DNA of 64,000 bases from Lumbricus terrestris (Eukaryota > Annelida > Clitellata > Crassiclitellata > Lumbricidae), in NCBI GenBank assembly GCA_949752735.1, contig OX457047.1:3781282-3845281 (forward strand), written 5' to 3'. The first letter of the stretch is position 1; every line of letters begins with the position of its first letter. The translations under genes and the position numbers were made by a program. The notes below the pieces were generated by a model, which did not search any database, was not told the DNA's origin, and saw only the letters and a program-made list of their open reading frames with translations. This document shows, piece after piece, positions 47,179-58,330 of this stretch.

Positions 47179-47286
47179 AAATTAATAATTAAGGAATTTA
47201 TAAGATGAATTTTTCAATATGGCCGGTAGCGGCCATAATGAATTTGGCTATTGCGTTGAATTCTGTAGTGTGCCTATAAAATATTA

Positions 47287-47391
47287 GTTACTTTAGCGTA
47301 TTCTCACAATTGATAGGTTGTATTTTTACCGCCTAAAATAATCATCAAATTAGTGCTACGTTACTTTAGCGTATTCTTACAATTGATAGAG
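47287..47391. repeat. 32-bp direct repeat, 72 bp apart
   Basis: GTTACTTTAGCGTATTCT, then ACAATTGATAG, at 47287 and 47359 with one difference. Confidence 0.75.
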
Positions 47392-47455
47392 TCAGATGTG
47401 CGTTGTGGTGCATCCAGAGTTAAACGACCTCTGTTTGTTTGTTTGTATTTGTTTG

Positions 47456-47607
47456 CATGTGCACTTGTTATAGCGCCCCTTCAAGCTCCGTACTCAGAGG
47501 CGCTCCCGACTGCAGAGCGGACAACTTCCGTTGGGCGGATTTGCTTTACTCGAACTTATCACCTCTCGCACTCTTGACCAGCGTGTTGACCACTGCTCTA
47601 CCGGGTC
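47456..47607 (-). mobile_element. tRNA-SINE variant with a different tRNA-like head
   Basis: Minus strand head GGGGACCCGGTAGAGCAGTG, then AAGTTCGAGTAAAGC, differs from the other copies. The tail (GGGAGCGCCTCTGAGTACGG, then GGGGCGCTATAACAAGTG) is the same. Confidence 0.65.
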
Positions 47608-47734
47608 CCCTATTAGGCTACGTTTAAATCACATGCATTGTAGGCCTATAAGTGATTATAGATGCTAAGGTTGGTCCCGCCGCCTCCCGCTATAAATATT
47701 GCGCGATCTGGCCCGTCTAAACGCAATAAGCGTT

Positions 47735-48015
47735 TTTGAATCAACTCACTTCATCGCAACTGCGAGACATTCTCTGCTTCGTCGCAACAACGTTGAACTT
47801 GCTCGAGAAACTCGGATCCCGTAGTTATTATTACACACCTTTGAATCGATATTTTGTACACTATATAAAAGCTTGAAAACTGCAAGAGCCAATTCTTCCC
47901 CGTTGACCTTGTTTCGTTTACGTCATAATAGGTCGATTTATAACTAGATCGCATGACATGAAACAGATCTCCAGATTTTGAAACATAGCATCAAATCGTT
48001 TCTCGTTTTTGAAAC
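47735..48015 (+). repeat. Promoter-containing paralogous unit, copy 2
   Basis: Matches 31010-31290. Head to tail with copy 3. Confidence 0.8.
47831..47870 (+). promoter_or_regulatory. Candidate snRNA-type promoter
   Basis: TTACACACCTTTGAATCG at 47831 and TATATAAA at 47862, 31 bp apart. Predicted start is about 47893. Confidence 0.7.
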
Positions 48016-48034
48016 AACTTTTTGTGTGTGTGTG

Positions 48035-48258
48035 TGTGTGGGGGGTGATTAGTGGATATGTTCGATGCCTTGCAGTCGGGTCGGAGGGTTGTATGTTCGA
48101 ATCCACCTCAAGTCGCCGCGTAGGGATCTTGTGCAAGTCCTTCACCCGCAATTGCTCAGCGATTCGGCGTGAAACTCCTATGCAGTGTCCGCGCTGTATT
48201 CGAGAGCGCCTCAGAGTAGTGTGTTTGAAGGGGCGCTATAACAAGTGCGCGGACAAAC
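48035..48258 (+). mobile_element. tRNA-derived SINE
   Basis: Head GTGATTAGTGGATATG with box B GTTCGAATCC, a full body, and the tail GAGAGCGCCTCAGAGTAG, then GGGGCGCTATAACAAGTG, ending (CAAA)n. It interrupts copy 3 of the promoter unit between TTTTTGAAACAAC and AACTCACTTC. Copies 1 and 2 show the empty site. Confidence 0.82.
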
Positions 48259-48264
48259 AAACAA

Positions 48265-48650
48265 ACTCACTTCATCGCAAGTCGCAACAACGTTGTGCTT
48301 GTTCGAGAAAGTCAGGTCCCGTAATCATTGGACTGACTTTAGACACCTTTATATCTAAGATTTTATGCCCTATATAAATGCTTTAAACTTTGCAAGCACT
48401 AAGTGCGCTTTCGAGATCGACTATTAATTAGATCACAGACTTTGAAACATCACATCAGGTTGAGAAACATTGCTCTGATCTATAGCGATGCTCTTGGGGT
48501 AACTTATGGATCGGTATATAGCGAGTCATCTCATGGGTGATAATAATTATTGCTTTGATGTGAGTTGCAGCCGATTACCAAAATAGATGCATAGTTCACG
48601 TTATATTCTGTATGTCTGTCAATAGTTTCAGTCGCTTATGACACAATGAC
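48265..48650 (+). repeat. Promoter-containing paralogous unit, copy 3
   Basis: Continues the unit after the SINE and matches 31050-31470 to its end (ACGTTATATTCTGT, then CAATAGTTTCAGT). Confidence 0.8.
48339..48379 (+). promoter_or_regulatory. snRNA-type promoter candidate (near consensus)
   Basis: TTAGACACCTTTATATC at 48339 and TATATAAA at 48371, 32 bp apart. Predicted start is about 48401. Confidence 0.72.
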
Positions 48651-49300
48651 CACAATGAAACATTTTGTTTGCGATCATGCTGGTGTTTCTTGGTCCTTTG
48701 CCAGAATATGGTGACAATTAGGGTGGATCGAAAGCACAGGTGAAACAAAATTCTGCATTGATAGTGCGGATAGTGCGCATTGATAGTGCGGAAAATTTGC
48801 CAACTGGTACCACAACCGCACAGTAAAAATTTGGGAATTGTTGTGCCAAATCTTGAGGGTCCCCAAAGGACTAACGTTTTGCTATATGGGACCTGTAATA
48901 GGACCACAGGCATTAGAAATCATATGCATGGTCGTGGATCATCGCAGGACTACATGACAGCGTGTTGCATTAAGAGTCGAGCATAAACAAATTATTCGAC
49001 ACATTTTGAATGCATAGCTGCACTATATGTTTTTCTTCATCAACGCTCAGGCAAAATGACACGATAATCAATTTGTTTTTAGTGTTGGTGGCACTATCAA
49101 TCGAGATTCTTGCCATGATAAGATAAAAACAACCATATCGCGATTTTGCGCCCATGGGCGTAACTTTCCTGTGAAAAGTGGTGGTGACTATGATATTCAT
49201 CTGCTCGCAACTTCTCCCTGAGATGTTTAAGAATATTCTAATGTTGTCTTATCTTACGTCAAGCACACTATCTTAGTTAAAAAATCAGCGCCCATACCTC

Positions 49301-49340
49301 TTATTATAGCACCTGTTAACTACGTTTTAAAGGTGTGTAA
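49301..49340 (-). promoter_or_regulatory. Candidate snRNA-type promoter
   Basis: Minus strand TTACACACCTTTAAAACG at 49340 and TATAATAA at 49308, 32 bp apart. Predicted start is about 49278. Confidence 0.66.
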
Positions 49341-49404
49341 CGCTCATATTTTTTTAATGGAAAGAAACAGGTAATTGACTGAAAGCGTTCCTTTTGAATT
49401 AGAC

Positions 49405-49480
49405 CAGTGGTTCTCAGAGTGGTGGTCCGCGGACCGGCGCCGGTCCGCGGAGACCTGATCACCGGTCCGTGAAGAAATCT
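49405..49480 (+). mobile_element. hAT terminus with internal palindrome
   Basis: CAGTGGTTCTCAGAGTGG, then GGTCCGCGGACC and a mirrored GGTCCGCGGA. The CAGTGGTTCTCA end is a common hAT terminus. No right end is found downstream. The stretch after it might hold a very decayed transposase, but I cannot confirm it. Confidence 0.5.
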
Positions 49481-51090
49481 GAGAGTGAAAATAAATCATA
49501 AATATTAATTGATATATGTTTCAAATTGTGAAATTATTTGAATTGTTATTCAAAATTTATTCAAACTTCTTTTTCGAATTTAAAATAATTCCTTACAAAT
49601 GCCTTATTTTAACTTGCCAACTGGCTTTTTAAACAATTTGCATTTTTAAAAATTAATTATCTACGTCTATTACTGCAGTCAGTTTCGTTTTATTTCTGTT
49701 GATTCTTTGGTGTGCAATAGTCGTGTAAGCGCTGATCATTGTGATCAATCATTAAGTTTTTTTCTTACTGGATGTAGGTCTTTTAGTTTTATAACATGAT
49801 ATAAAATTATGAATATAAACAAGTGCGTTTTTGTGATTTTAAAATTTGCAAAATGTAAACAAGCCTATCTGGGCATTTTTAAATTAATTTTTTTCTAAAT
49901 GAAGGAAGATTGCTAAAGCGTGGCCGCTCAGACATTCTGAGCGCATAAAATGATAATTCTGAACTGGTTTCCTATGCGAACATCCAAGCTATTGAGCTAA
50001 AAAGGAATCGACCATTCACACGAAAATATGATCCATTATATTTTAAATGTGGTGATATTCTGATTTCTGTGTTTTATTTCGAGCAGGTGTTTCCATCCTT
50101 AGCGCAAAATCTTAGTAATGTGTCATTATCTGCTTTTGCAGATCCTTTTATAGGCTAACATTAACAAACTTCTAATCTTGTTTGAAACTTTGAGTTCCAA
50201 TTTAAAAAATGCAATTAAATGACAATTAAATGGAGAACTAACTGAAATGCTATCAGGAATATGTTCTAATTAATGAAACAAATACCTAATTGCGAATAGC
50301 CCTGTAATAGTCTTTTTATAATAGGCCTTGAGTTGGTTTTTGTTTGCGCATGCCATTAACCCTCAGGGTACCAAGCTTTTTTGTAACATGGACAACAACC
50401 GGAGGGGGGGGGGGGTTACCACCCCCTGGATTTTGGGTTTGGTTTGGGATATCATCACTTGCAATACACCAATGGATAGAGCATTCATTTCTGCACAAAA
50501 TGATATATTTAGGTTTTAAAATATATTAATCTACCTCGAAATTATACAATTTTTCCCTGGGGACCCTATGATTCCACAAACGTGTACTTTTTCATGAGCA
50601 GAATATTAGCTTCTGTGTGTTTTGAGCATGTGTGTTAACAGTTATGTATGTTCGCCATAACTCTTTCGCTGCTCGCACTTTGGCTGTGCCAGTCCCAAGC
50701 CTGCAAAAAAGGAGGGTGATGCTGATTATTTATGTTAACACAGAGTGAAACTACTATTCGATGTTCCAATATGCCAAAAAATAACAGACGCTGACTTAAC
50801 GGCCTTTGTCTATTAATGCTCAAATGCTTTTCTCAAAGAGTTGCGTCTTGACAACAGAATATTGTGAAAATCTTTTCAAATAATTTCATGCCATACCTCG
50901 TTATTAAAATCTTGATTAATTCAAAGAGAATCCAATAAAAAAACAAATAAGTTAGAGTAAGCGTAAACAATCGCGGCGGTCAAAAGATGTCGTTACAGAT
51001 TGTAAATTGCTAACCACAAAGTAGGTTACTGCTATGCTAGAACCAATCGAAGTTTGAAGAAATGAGGTAGCAACGCGCTGCTTGGTCGAC
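49480..51090. other. A/T-rich stretch, no clear features
   Basis: Only a G-run at 50403-50415 and one GCCAGTCCCAAGCCTGC motif copy (50688-50730) stand out. Confidence 0.4.
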
Positions 51091-51092
51091 TA

Positions 51093-51131
51093 TTAGACAA
51101 CTTTTAAACGGATTGATCTGTTGTTATTTAA
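51093..51131 (+). promoter_or_regulatory. Weak snRNA-type promoter candidate
   Basis: TTAGACAACTTTTAAACG at 51093 and TTATTTAA 31 bp on. Predicted start is about 51155. Confidence 0.45.
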
Positions 51132-52078
51132 TATAATATTGTTATTTATCATGCTATTAATTGAAAGTTCTCTTCGACAATGTTTTTGAGATAACAATCT
51201 GACAAAAATGCATAAAATGTAAACGTGAGCGATTTAAGTTTAAGGGAACTGGCAATACTCCTAAAGTTAAAGAAGATGTTTGCTGAGATAGAGCAGTTAA
51301 TTGTATGTGGTTATCGAAGACTTTACAAATACTGCTTAGCGGCATTTTTGTAATGTCGCAGCATCTATTTGATTTCTGGCGCTTTTAACTGCCCCTCCTG
51401 TCGCAAGACGTCGCTAGACCTAGAATCTATAGGCTACAATGTCTACTATAGTTAACAATATAATGATGTCGTCCCAGTTAGTATCATCTTTGTCAGATCT
51501 GCTCTTTTCGACGATCACTTAATACAAATGATGATTCTACAAATCTGCGCTAATACGCGATTTAATTTCATTCTGAATCGATTTTGTAACTGCTTTTTTC
51601 TGGTTCACACTCCTCTCCTGCATTGAAATTGCATTATCAAGTCAAGTCAAGTTTATTGTTCCCACAAAAGAAAAATACAACAGTTACACATTTTGTTGTG
51701 CATATGTAGTGAAGAAAAAAAGTAGATAATTTTTATAATTACAAGTTATAGGATTAGTATTAGAGGGAAACAATAGGAGCCCCAGAAGGGAAGATCCCGC
51801 TAGGTAGGGGCCCTATGTGCATGATTATTCATTGCAAAGATGATGGATAAATGACGTTTGTTGATAGAACAGGTGGGAGACTTGGATGTAGTTGAGTGGG
51901 TCATGGTGGTGACACGAGGGAATAAACTATAACCACAACGAAACATAAAAGAGAAGACAGAAGAGGAAGAAGAAGAAGAAAAGAGAGAAAAGAAGAAGAA
52001 AAGAGAGAAAAGAATCAAAAAGCCACTATTTAACCAACAGCCAACATCAATAATTAGTTTATATAACATTATAACAAT

Positions 52079-52530
52079 TTATATAACATTTTCCCCTGCA
52101 TGCGCACGCATCAGACGTTTGAATTGAGTGAATGCCATGTCGATCTTCAGACAAGGAGGTAGACTGTTCCATATTAAGGGTCCTTGGTATTTGATAGAAA
52201 ATTTGCGTGTGTTGGTTCTGGGATAAATGCTTATGTAGTCCCGCTTATTTCTGGTTGCAATGGAATGCTCGGTTTTTTTAAAGTAGGATATAAAACAGGG
52301 TGGGAGGAGTCCATTATGGAATTTATACATAAATTCGGATGTTTGGGTAAATTTGATTTGACTGATGTTAAGTAGGTTAAGTTCTAAAAATAGAGGTTTA
52401 GTGTGGGCATTAATAGGCGATCTGGTTATGAGTCTGATGGCTTTCTTTTGGAGTATTTTCAAGCTAGTCATATGGGATTCGTAGGTTGAGGTCCAGATGA
52501 AATTACAATAAGTAAAATCAGAGTAAAGTA
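52079..52530 (-). pseudogene. C-terminal continuation of LINE ORF2
   Basis: A deletion-type frameshift near 52520 moves the frame. The new frame reads YCNFIWTSTYESHM, LKILQKKAIRLITRSP, then YQGPLIWNSLPPCL and ends at 52079. This is the standard CR1/L2 C-terminal domain, so ORF2 was about 1100 residues before the shift. Confidence 0.82.
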
Positions 52531-55386
52531 CAGGTTTTTTAGAATATAGGGCGGGAGTAAGTATGCTATACGTTTAATTATTCCAATGCTTTTAGAGACT
52601 TTTTTTGAGATTTCAGCTATGTGTATATTCCATTTCAGATGCTCGTCAACATGGACTCCAAGAAACTTTGAGGAGGAGACAGAAGGAATTGCCATGTCAT
52701 CTATTACTAGTTTCCGGCTCGAGACGGGAATTAATTTCTTACTGGATCTAAAATATATAATGCAATTAGTTTTGGATATGTTGAGTGATAGCTTGTTGGA
52801 TTTGAACCAGTCACTAGTTTTGATAAGCTCTTCATTTGCCATTGAGATCAGTTCGTCATAAGAAGCATTGGATAGGAATGCATTGGTATCATCTGCAAAT
52901 AGGATAAATCTTAGTATACTAGTCGAGTTGGGAAGGTCATTGATGTATATTAAAAATAGTAGGGGTCCTAGTATCGAGCCCTGGGGAACACCAAACATAA
53001 TTAGTTGGAAGGTAGATAATTTACCATTGCATAAGACTTGTTGGTAGCGGTTATTCAAGTAACTTTTAAACCAATTGAGAGCCGCATTTCTTACTCCGTA
53101 GTGCTCCAGCTTATGTAACAATATTTTGTGGTCCACGGTATCGAAGGCTTTAGCGAGATCCAAAAATATTCCCAACGAGAATTCTTTATTGTCCATAGCT
53201 TGAGATATTTTATCCTGTATGTCCAGTAGTGACATAGAGGTGGAATGGCCAGGCTGGAATCCGTGTTGAAGGGGGTACATAAGATTATTGTGGGTTATAA
53301 AAGAAAATAGTCGATCGTACATTATTTTTTCAAAAAATTTAGAGAAGAAAGGTAGGATTGAGATAGGTCTATAATTGGATATTTCAGTTCTGTTACCTTG
53401 TTTATGTATTGGTATTATTTTTGCTAATTTAATTTCAGAGGGTACCTCTCCATTTCTGAGAGAACAGTTTATTATTTCGGCAAGTGGAGAAGCCATAAGG
53501 TCCAGCAAGGGGGCCAGTATCTGGGGATTGAGGTCATCTGGTCCAGAGCTATAGGTTTTTTTGAGGGTTTTATTGATAGATAGTATTTCATGAGTATCCG
53601 TTGGTAGAATAACAAGAGAATTCAAGGTTGAAGGGGGCATGAAGCTGTGGAAGGAGTTGCTAGATGGCGGAATTTTTAGTGATAAGGATTTAGGTAAATT
53701 TACAAAGTAGGAGTTAAAGATTTCAGCTATTTGCTCTGGGTCATTAATTGGGTCCTCGTTAATAAGTATTTCTTTAATGTGTGAATTTCTGTCATCAACG
53801 TTAATAATGGTTTTGATTATTTGCCAAGTTTTCTTAACGTCACCACTGTGCCTGCTGAATTCACTTGCATAGTAATCTTGTTCTAGTCTGATGCGGATAT
53901 TTTTATATTTATTGCGATAATTAGTAAAAGTAAGTTTATTTTCAGGTGTGTGGTTCTTAATATAATTGATGTAGAGTTTTTCCTTTTTATTTATTGACCT
54001 TAGCAGGCCAGAGGTCATCCACGGGTGTTTAAAAGTGCATTTTTTGGAGGTTTTCTTAGGTTTTAAGGGGAAGGCCTGGGTATAATTAGATGTGATTTCA
54101 CTTAAGAAAGCTGTGTAAGCTAAGTTAGTGTTGTTTTCCTTGCAGTTAAGGTAGACCGTACTCCAGTCGACATTTGTGATCAGGTTTTTAAAGGTTAGAA
54201 TGTTCTCTGGCGTGGATGTCCTGGTCATATCAGCCAATCCTGGATAAGTAGTAGTATCAGTTATGTTATCTATCCAGGTGATAATTGGTAGATGGTCAGA
54301 GATGTCATTAATTAGGATTGCGGATTCAGTGACAAGATCAGGAGCATTAGTGAAAATGTTGTCAATAAGTGTACTAGTTGTAGCAGTGATCCTAGTCGGA
54401 CGTAGAATTAAAGGAAGAAAGTGATGAGTTGACAGGCAGTCCATAAAGTCTTGGGTGGCTACGTGGACAGTGGATGATAATAGGTTTATATTAAAGTCAC
54501 CAGTTAAAAATATCTTTTTATCCCTTTGTCTTCTATTAGTTAAGGAGTCAATTAGTAACTCGAAGTCGGAGTTAAATCGGTTCAGGTTGAAGCCAGGTGG
54601 ACGGTAGATAGTGCCGATTAAAATGTCCACGCTTTTCTTACATATTATATTTATAAATATAGATTCGAACTCTTTTGAAGAGCTGGCATTGGATACTAAT
54701 CTGAAGTCCAAGTCAGTTCTGATGAAAGCACCAACCCCTCCACCCCCACTCACTTCCCTGTTTACATAGACAAACTGGTATCCTGGGATGGTAACAGAAG
54801 CAGCCGTAATTTCAGTTAACCAAGTTTCAGTTACAGTCAGCACACTGACAGGTAGCTGCTGTAACAGCAGCTGTATCTCAAGCAGCTTAGGGATTAAACT
54901 TCTGCAATTGATATGCATAATTGTGAATGAAGTAGCGGCCTTGTTGAATTTATGAGAAAGTTGAGAGGGTCCGTAGTATTCACAGTCTTTTAAAAGGTTG
55001 GAAATATAATTAGTGTCAGGGTCAAGGTCAGCATTATTAGTGAGATGTCTATTGGTGTCTTCAGTCTCTATTATTTGAAGTCTTGGAAGTTTGTCAGCCC
55101 TGGGAGCCTCTGTAGGGGGTGAAGGTAGTTCAGTTACAGTTCCAGTTCCTGTGCTAAGCCTGGTGGGGTCTAAATGAGCAGTAGCATTTGTAGGTTTTAT
55201 AGGTAAGAGAGAGTTACATTCATGGCATAGCCAACTTGGAGGAGTGGGGTTGGGGAGGCCCACACAGCCTGCATGAAAAGATCTACCGCATTGGGTACAA
55301 TCACAGGGCCCATCCCCAGGATCTATCCGATGCGCGCACATGCAGCAAGCACAATAATGTTCATTCAGTTTAGCAGAGGTCATCAA
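52468..55386 (-). CDS. LINE ORF2: PHD-like finger, APE endonuclease, reverse transcriptase (972 codons)
   Basis: Enzyme for target-primed reverse transcription. Residues about 12-56 form a Cys/His-rich PHD-like finger (CACCMCAHR, CTQCGRSFHAGC, WLCHEC). The APE endonuclease follows: HINCRS (about 155), TETWL, IYRPPGF, GDFNIN (about 300) and SDHLPI (about 370). The reverse transcriptase spans about 640-900: NYRPISILPFFSK, HGFQPGHST, FLDLAKAFDTVDH, GVPQGSILGPLLF and catalytic FADD. A single intact frame to the shift at the thumb or C-terminus points to recent insertion. The start Met precedes the finger and is plausible. An N-terminal PHD-like finger is known in some CR1-group ORF proteins. Confidence 0.88.
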   Translation of the reverse strand: MMTSAKLNEHYCACCMCAHRIDPGDGPCDCTQCGRSFHAGCVGLPNPTPPSWLCHECNSLLPIKPTNATAHLDPTRLSTGTGTVTELPSPPTEAPRADKLPRLQIIETEDTNRHLTNNADLDPDTNYISNLLKDCEYYGPSQLSHKFNKAATSFTIMHINCRSLIPKLLEIQLLLQQLPVSVLTVTETWLTEITAASVTIPGYQFVYVNREVSGGGGVGAFIRTDLDFRLVSNASSSKEFESIFINIICKKSVDILIGTIYRPPGFNLNRFNSDFELLIDSLTNRRQRDKKIFLTGDFNINLLSSTVHVATQDFMDCLSTHHFLPLILRPTRITATTSTLIDNIFTNAPDLVTESAILINDISDHLPIITWIDNITDTTTYPGLADMTRTSTPENILTFKNLITNVDWSTVYLNCKENNTNLAYTAFLSEITSNYTQAFPLKPKKTSKKCTFKHPWMTSGLLRSINKKEKLYINYIKNHTPENKLTFTNYRNKYKNIRIRLEQDYYASEFSRHSGDVKKTWQIIKTIINVDDRNSHIKEILINEDPINDPEQIAEIFNSYFVNLPKSLSLKIPPSSNSFHSFMPPSTLNSLVILPTDTHEILSINKTLKKTYSSGPDDLNPQILAPLLDLMASPLAEIINCSLRNGEVPSEIKLAKIIPIHKQGNRTEISNYRPISILPFFSKFFEKIMYDRLFSFITHNNLMYPLQHGFQPGHSTSMSLLDIQDKISQAMDNKEFSLGIFLDLAKAFDTVDHKILLHKLEHYGVRNAALNWFKSYLNNRYQQVLCNGKLSTFQLIMFGVPQGSILGPLLFLIYINDLPNSTSILRFILFADDTNAFLSNASYDELISMANEELIKTSDWFKSNKLSLNISKTNCIIYFRSSKKLIPVSSRKLVIDDMAIPSVSSSKFLGVHVDEHLKWNIHIAEISKKVSKSIGIIKRIAYLLPPYILKNLYFTLILLIVISSGPQPTNPI

Positions 55387-55399
55387 CAGCTAAGGAACA

Positions 55400-56590
55400 A
55401 TCAACAGAGGGTAATTAAAGAGGCGAGAGAAGAAGAGAAACAGAAAGAGTAGCACAGATGAGTGAAGACAAGCCAAGAGAAGAGAGAGAAGAGAAAGGAG
55501 AAAGCTCCAATAAGATAGGAGAAGATGAAGTGAAACAATTCACAAAAATCCCCCAGATACAATCTCATATCCCACGGTCGAAACTGTCGACGATGCAAAA
55601 TAATCAACAGAAGAGAGTACTTTTATAAGACTAGGTAAAGTGTACACATCCAGTATATCATTTTTAAAAAGTTAGGCGGAACCTGGGCTATATGATAGTC
55701 AAAGATTGTTTAGTAAACAGATTGCATTCATGTAATCATGTTTATAGTTGATCAATAGATAAGCACTTCTCTTATCCAATGCATTAATGTTACTACGCAG
55801 CTAGTTACAAATACTATTGCACTAACATAGTTACATTGCACATTAGTTATGACATATTTTTTTAAATATGAGAATGATCGCAGATCCTGAGCTGTGAATT
55901 TACATAAAAAGACAATTGAGCATTATCGTCCACAGACAAATAAAAATTGAGCATTGTGATTTACTAATGCTAGTTCGTATAGGTTATTTACAATGCCTCT
56001 GAAGAGGCACAAGAATGTTCACTCAGTGCTAACAGTTTACAAGAAAGAATACGGATGGACATTTCGGTCCACTGATAGGTCATGCTAAGCACTATGAATT
56101 ACAACTGAGATAGGTTGTTCATCTAATGGTGAGTTGACTGAGAGTGAGTAACCGATTAACTCAACCTGAAATTGTAAAAGGACTGCAGTGCTGTGCATCG
56201 ATCACAAAATAAAGCAGCTGTAGCCTGCTTGCTATGCGTAATTCAAATAACATAAGAATTTAAAATGAAGAAAAAGTAAGAGATCTGCAGCATTTAGAGC
56301 AGCTGTAGCCTGTGTGCTATGCATAATGCAACTAACATAAGAGTTTAAAAGGAAAAAAGAAAGTAGGCAGTTTATGCTTACCCTGCATAATGCAGAACAG
56401 CATAAAAAAATTAGTTTTAAGATAAAATAAAAAGAAAAGACAAAAAAAGTAATGATAGAAGTGTGCGGGTTATGTAGAGCATAGGGTGTTTTGCTGAACA
56501 TTTGTTAGCAGGGGTGAATAGCGAAAATTGTACTCAGCTGTAGGGAGGTCATGCTAAAAGATCGATAAGTTGCATCGGAGGTGTGCGTGC
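55400..56590 (-). other. Long inter-ORF spacer of the LINE
   Basis: About 1.2 kb without coding potential between ORF1 stop and ORF2 start, unusually long for this group. At 56190-56400 a unit of about 87 bp (CAGCTGTAGCCTG, GCTATGC, CATAAGA, TTTAAAA) is repeated twice plus a partial. It may carry sequence for internal initiation, or be an insertion. Confidence 0.55.
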
Positions 56591-56591
56591 A

Positions 56592-57434
56592 CTATGGAAC
56601 AGTATAGGTGGCAAGGTCCTCTTGGGAGAGAATTTTCTTCGGTACTTCAGTTGATGCGTCTGTTTGCTTCACGAAGACCGTACCTCCGAAGGTCCAGGTT
56701 GAGCTAATCTTCTTATCTTTCAGGAGCTTTCTAGCGAGTGCGAAGATCTGTGCATTGCTCCTGGATAGGTGTTCGTTGATGTAGAGTTGACGAGTTAACT
56801 GATTCTGGGAGGATGAGGTATTCGCCCGTAACAACTTTCTTGCCTGGTACACCTCGTTCCGCACCCGTCTTGTTACAAAGCTGACAATGACTGGTTTGGT
56901 AAGCGACTTGCTGGAAGAAGGTAGCCGGTGGGATGTGGAGATGTCTTGTAGTGAAATCGCAAGATTGAGTCGATCCTTACAGATTTGTACAATTGACATG
57001 GTAAGTGACCGATCAGTCTCCGCTCCATATCCGTTAGATGAATCGTGCGAGGGTGATTCTGGAATCCCGTGAAATATTAGGTTGGAGAGTCTCTCGTGAC
57101 GATCCATATCTTCCACTTTCAGACGGAGGGATGCATTGGTGGTTTCTACTGATTTAAGTTTCTCTTGCAGTTCTGAAATATGTTCAGAGTTTTTGGCATT
57201 CACTTCTTGGACAAGATCCTCCATCTTAGCAGTAAGTGAGGAAGATAGCGAAGCAGTGAGTGAGATTGTGAGTGAGTTGGCTAGATCAGTCGAAACTTCT
57301 TGAGCCATTTGCTTGACCATATCTTGCATCATAGGTTTCAGTAGCGCAGTTAGTCGGGAGGTTATGGCGTTTAGAGATTTTTCGTCAAGAACCATGTCCG
57401 TCGTTTCGTCTGTTTTTGCAGATTTTTTTGACAT
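56592..57434 (-). CDS. LINE ORF1: coiled coil plus RNA-binding domain protein
   Basis: About 280 residues from the Met in MSKKSAKTD; a longer frame begins at 57479, but the second Met fits better. Residues about 15-110 are heptad-rich (KSLNAI, LQEKLKSVETTNASLRLKVE), predicting a trimeric or dimeric coiled coil. LSNLIFHGIPES then starts an RRM-like domain as in L1/CR1 ORF1 proteins. A basic C-terminal segment (RRVRNEVYQARKLLR, then INEHLSRSNAQIF) follows. The protein would bind the element RNA as a chaperone. The frame is intact. Confidence 0.82.
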   Translation of the reverse strand: MSKKSAKTDETTDMVLDEKSLNAITSRLTALLKPMMQDMVKQMAQEVSTDLANSLTISLTASLSSSLTAKMEDLVQEVNAKNSEHISELQEKLKSVETTNASLRLKVEDMDRHERLSNLIFHGIPESPSHDSSNGYGAETDRSLTMSIVQICKDRLNLAISLQDISTSHRLPSSSKSLTKPVIVSFVTRRVRNEVYQARKLLRANTSSSQNQLTRQLYINEHLSRSNAQIFALARKLLKDKKISSTWTFGGTVFVKQTDASTEVPKKILSQEDLATYTVP

Positions 57435-57479
57435 TTTGAAATGATTGCCAGTTCTTCTTCCAAATTTCCACTTGATCAA

Positions 57480-58120
57480 ACAGCGTATCCAATGACAGCG
57501 AGATTACTGTTTTTCCGATATCCACTTAGGTTTTATTTAAACAATGCGTTCAACGACAACGATGACCAAAACAATAGAGCATGTGCGTGCGTTGGCCAAC
57601 AGGTCCGATCGTAAAGATAGTAAATCCGTGTTCCTGGCTCGACCAGTTGCCGTAAGTCATTCCATTAATAGCACGGTTGCCTTTGTTCGTATCTGAGTTT
57701 AATTCAGCATTAGCTTTTATCTAAGGTTTAGTATAAGTGAATTATCGTCGACATTCCGACTTGGAATAAAATCACGCAGCCACCATCTTTGGGTGCGTTT
57801 TTTTTCTTTATATTCCTAATGTCGGTGCTGGTTTGATTTGTCGTGTTTCGAAGTATGGCCTAATATCTGCCTACATATACGCGAAACCTTGGGATACGAT
57901 CAATTGAGCTGTATGTATGTAGGTCCGGTAATCGCGAAGACAATGGTCATGTTCATGTAAGCAGTATGGGCGCCAAAGAAATCGCTAACATCATGAGCTG
58001 CATACCCTGATGTAGTCTTCACGATTACCGCACTCTCTACGATGCAAAACAAACTTCTGGCGATGTCATTAATCCGTCAATTCGATCGATAATATTTAAC
58101 CCACAGCTGCAATACATGTA
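57480..58120. other. Possible LINE 5' leader and flank
   Basis: No gene recognised. The part to about 57800 may be the LINE 5' UTR; nothing defines its edge. Confidence 0.35.
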
Positions 58121-58123
58121 GAT

Positions 58124-58214
58124 GCGATGGATGGATCCGATTTGACCAGGGTCTATGACAACAGAGGCCGTTACCCTGGACAGAAATTTGCTCGGCATAT
58201 TACAGCACTTATGA
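58124..58214 (-). repeat. Hairpin family member (consensus)
   Basis: Minus strand arms CCAGGGT and ACCCTGG, loop AACGGCCTCTGTTGTCATAG, GGATCCATCC end, all intact. No minus-strand promoter box is visible upstream. Confidence 0.65.
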
Positions 58215-58291
58215 GCTTTCTTCTTTCGAAGTTTTTTGATGCGATGTGAAGTCCACATGAAGGCATACGCATACAAATCTACGTTGTTTCG

Positions 58292-58330
58292 TTAAACACC
58301 TATAAATCGTTTTCATCCGGAATTATTAAA
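58292..58330 (+). promoter_or_regulatory. Candidate snRNA-type promoter
   Basis: TTAAACACCTATAAATCG at 58292 and TTATTAAA 31 bp on. Predicted start is about 58354. Confidence 0.48.

Larger units (their letters stand above)
51639..57480 (-). mobile_element. Nearly complete two-ORF LINE (CR1/L2-like)
   Basis: On the minus strand: ORF1 (57434-56592), a spacer of about 1.2 kb, ORF2 (55386-52468) and its continuation (to 52079), then a 3' UTR ending GGGAACAATAAACTTG with repeated ACTTG units (51639-51655). One clear frameshift inactivates ORF2. The 5' end may reach beyond 57480 (perhaps to about 57800). No target duplication was found by eye. Confidence 0.87.
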
